Shown here: positions 12,769 to 13,185 of the stretch, one piece after another | How the letters are laid out: each line of letters starts with the position of its first letter | Numbering within the stretch: position 1 is the first letter of the stretch | Assembly (NCBI GenBank): GCA_964412615.1 | Contig: CAYPPK010000011.1 | Span: forward strand, 1 to 13,185 | Length of the DNA stretch: 13,185 nt | Direction: 5' to 3' | Source: CAYPPK01 sp964412615 | GTDB taxonomy: Bacteria; Patescibacteriota; Minisyncoccia; Sungbacterales; HO2-52-23 | The notes under the pieces: model-generated | Database searches by the model: none | What the model was told of the DNA's origin: nothing | Seen by the model: the letters and a program-made list of their open reading frames with translations, nothing else | Program-made: the position numbers and the translations under genes

Positions 12769-12847
12769 ATGATTTTCCTCACTTTAAGGATAGAAGAAAA
12801 ACAAGAAAAAGGCCAGATGAACTTTCGGGAGATTTTTCGTCAATACG

Positions 12848-12997
12848 AAAATCCCCAGAAATATTCCGGCAAACCCTACTTTCCCGAAGCCGCGAGGGCT
12901 CAAGTATCATTGGGGTTTATTGCTTTCACTTCCGTGTTCGGAATGGGAACGGGTGGTACACAATAAACTTAATCACCGGAAAATTTCTGGGGATTTT
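12848..12997 (-). repeat. Long processing stem enclosing 5S rRNA
   Basis: The flanks 12848-12869 and 12976-12997 are inverted repeats matching at 21 of 22 positions. They extend the 5S helix I into a precursor stem with AAAATCCCCAGAAAT on the outside. Such stems are typical RNase sites in pre-rRNA. A further hairpin TTTTCGT/ACGAAAA (12834-12840 with 12845-12851) follows on the minus strand and may help end the transcript, but lacks a T tract. Confidence 0.75.
12864..12981 (-). rRNA. rrf: 5S ribosomal RNA
   Basis: The minus strand carries the conserved 5S core: CCCGTTCCCATTCCGAACAC followed by GGAAGTGAAA (loop B/C region, around 12923-12955). It continues with AATGATACTTGAG and the helix IV/loop E region ending GGGAAAGTAGGGTTTGCCGG. 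Terminal helix I pairs TTCCGGT with GCCGGAA, giving about 117 nt. The exact ends are uncertain by a few bases. It follows the 23S gene in the usual 23S-5S order. bL25, whose gene is in this window, is its binding partner. Confidence 0.93.
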
Positions 12998-13003
12998 ACT
13001 TTT

Positions 13004-13091
13004 TTATGCTCTGATTTGGGTGGGCCGCCACGCCTTTCGGGCGGGCGAGCCTCGCCCAACTTTAATTAACTTATGCTCTGATTTGGGTGGG
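13004..13091 (-). repeat. GC-rich insert between 21-nt direct repeats in the 23S-5S spacer
   Basis: The 21-nt segment beginning TTATGCTCTGATTTGGG occurs identically at 13004-13024 and 13071-13091; the second copy touches the 23S 3' end. Between them lie 46 nt (13025-13070) containing a near-perfect palindrome GGGCGAG-C-CTCGCCC (13043-13057) and a CGCC/GGCG hairpin. The insert shares the blocks TGGGCGAG, CTC and CCGCCCGAA with the hairpin cluster after prfA. The arrangement resembles a small non-autonomous repeat flanked by a target-site duplication. Confidence 0.6.
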
Positions 13092-13185
13092 TAAATATGT
13101 TCTATTAGTACCGCTCGGCTCAACTCCTTACGGAGCTTACACCTACGGCCTATCAACCTCGTCATCTCCGAGGGAACTACAATAC
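13090..13185 (-). rRNA. rrl: 23S ribosomal RNA, 3' end (cut by window edge)
   Basis: The minus strand reads the conserved 3' terminus of 23S rRNA: GAGATGACGAGGTTGATAGG, then CCGTAGGTGTAAGC, GAGTTGAGCCGAGCGGTACTAAT and a closing AGAACATATTTACCC. This corresponds to the GGTTGATAGGC...GGTACTAAT...CTTGACC end of bacterial 23S. The last bases would pair with the 23S 5' end outside the window. The precise mature end near 13090 is inferred. Confidence 0.93.

Noticed and set aside
12834..12851. Hairpin after 5S as a terminator
   Set aside because: The stem is AT-rich and lacks a following T tract, so I do not call it an intrinsic terminator.
12742..12966. 74-codon plus-strand frame near the rRNA
   Set aside because: It runs antisense through the 5S rRNA and the start of the minus-strand membrane protein; no coding signal.
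1..13185. CRISPR arrays, tRNA genes, transposases, alternative genetic code
   Set aside because: No regularly spaced repeats, no tRNA-like cloverleaf or mobile-element protein was seen, and TGA ends rpe at a sensible position, so code 25 is not supported.

Overview
The window looks like a piece of a small-genome Patescibacteria (Candidate Phyla Radiation) chromosome, probably Parcubacteria-like. This is inferred from gene content and style, not from a search. The clues are an unusually short release factor 1 (299 aa), a transketolase split into two genes, and a pentose-phosphate/lower-glycolysis cluster. Others are intergenic spacers full of hairpins and start codons that mostly lack Shine-Dalgarno sequences. 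The standard genetic code fits: TAA, TAG and, for rpe, TGA all end plausible genes.

Left part (1-3893). tsf (cut by the window edge) and rpsB run leftward from a promoter near 1065-1093, behind a leader that can form two alternative RNA structures. rpmE (bL31) and prfA (RF1) diverge rightward. prfA ends inside a GC-rich hairpin cluster, and a second, out-of-frame RF1-like C-terminal tail follows it. A secreted coiled-coil/lytic-transglycosylase protein converges from the right. Its start region is at once the rplY terminator and a likely leaderless promoter.

Middle part (3891-10857). rplY (bL25) is followed, going right, by a long leftward gene set. In transcription order this is rpiB, rpe, tktN, tktC, pfkB-type kinase, fba, a D-2-hydroxyacid dehydrogenase and a tiny Cys-rich LiaF-like membrane protein. 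It ends at an intrinsic terminator at 4603-4638. The cluster interconverts pentose phosphates and feeds triose phosphates to lower glycolysis. A perfect 34-nt palindrome made of octamer repeats lies between tktC and the kinase.

Right part (10858-13185). rodA and a membrane-anchored Cys-motif protein precede (leftward) a 5S rRNA and the 3' end of a 23S rRNA, all on the minus strand. The 23S-5S spacer holds a 46-nt GC-rich insert between two exact 21-nt direct repeats. The insert is related to the hairpin cluster after prfA.

No tRNA, CRISPR array, transposase, integrase or defence gene was recognised. The most unusual signals are non-coding: the rpsB leader switch, the duplicated RF1 tail, the repeat insert in the rRNA spacer, the terminator/promoter overlap, and a run of -10 boxes only 6-9 nt from start codons. 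No stretch above 300 nt lacks a gene.
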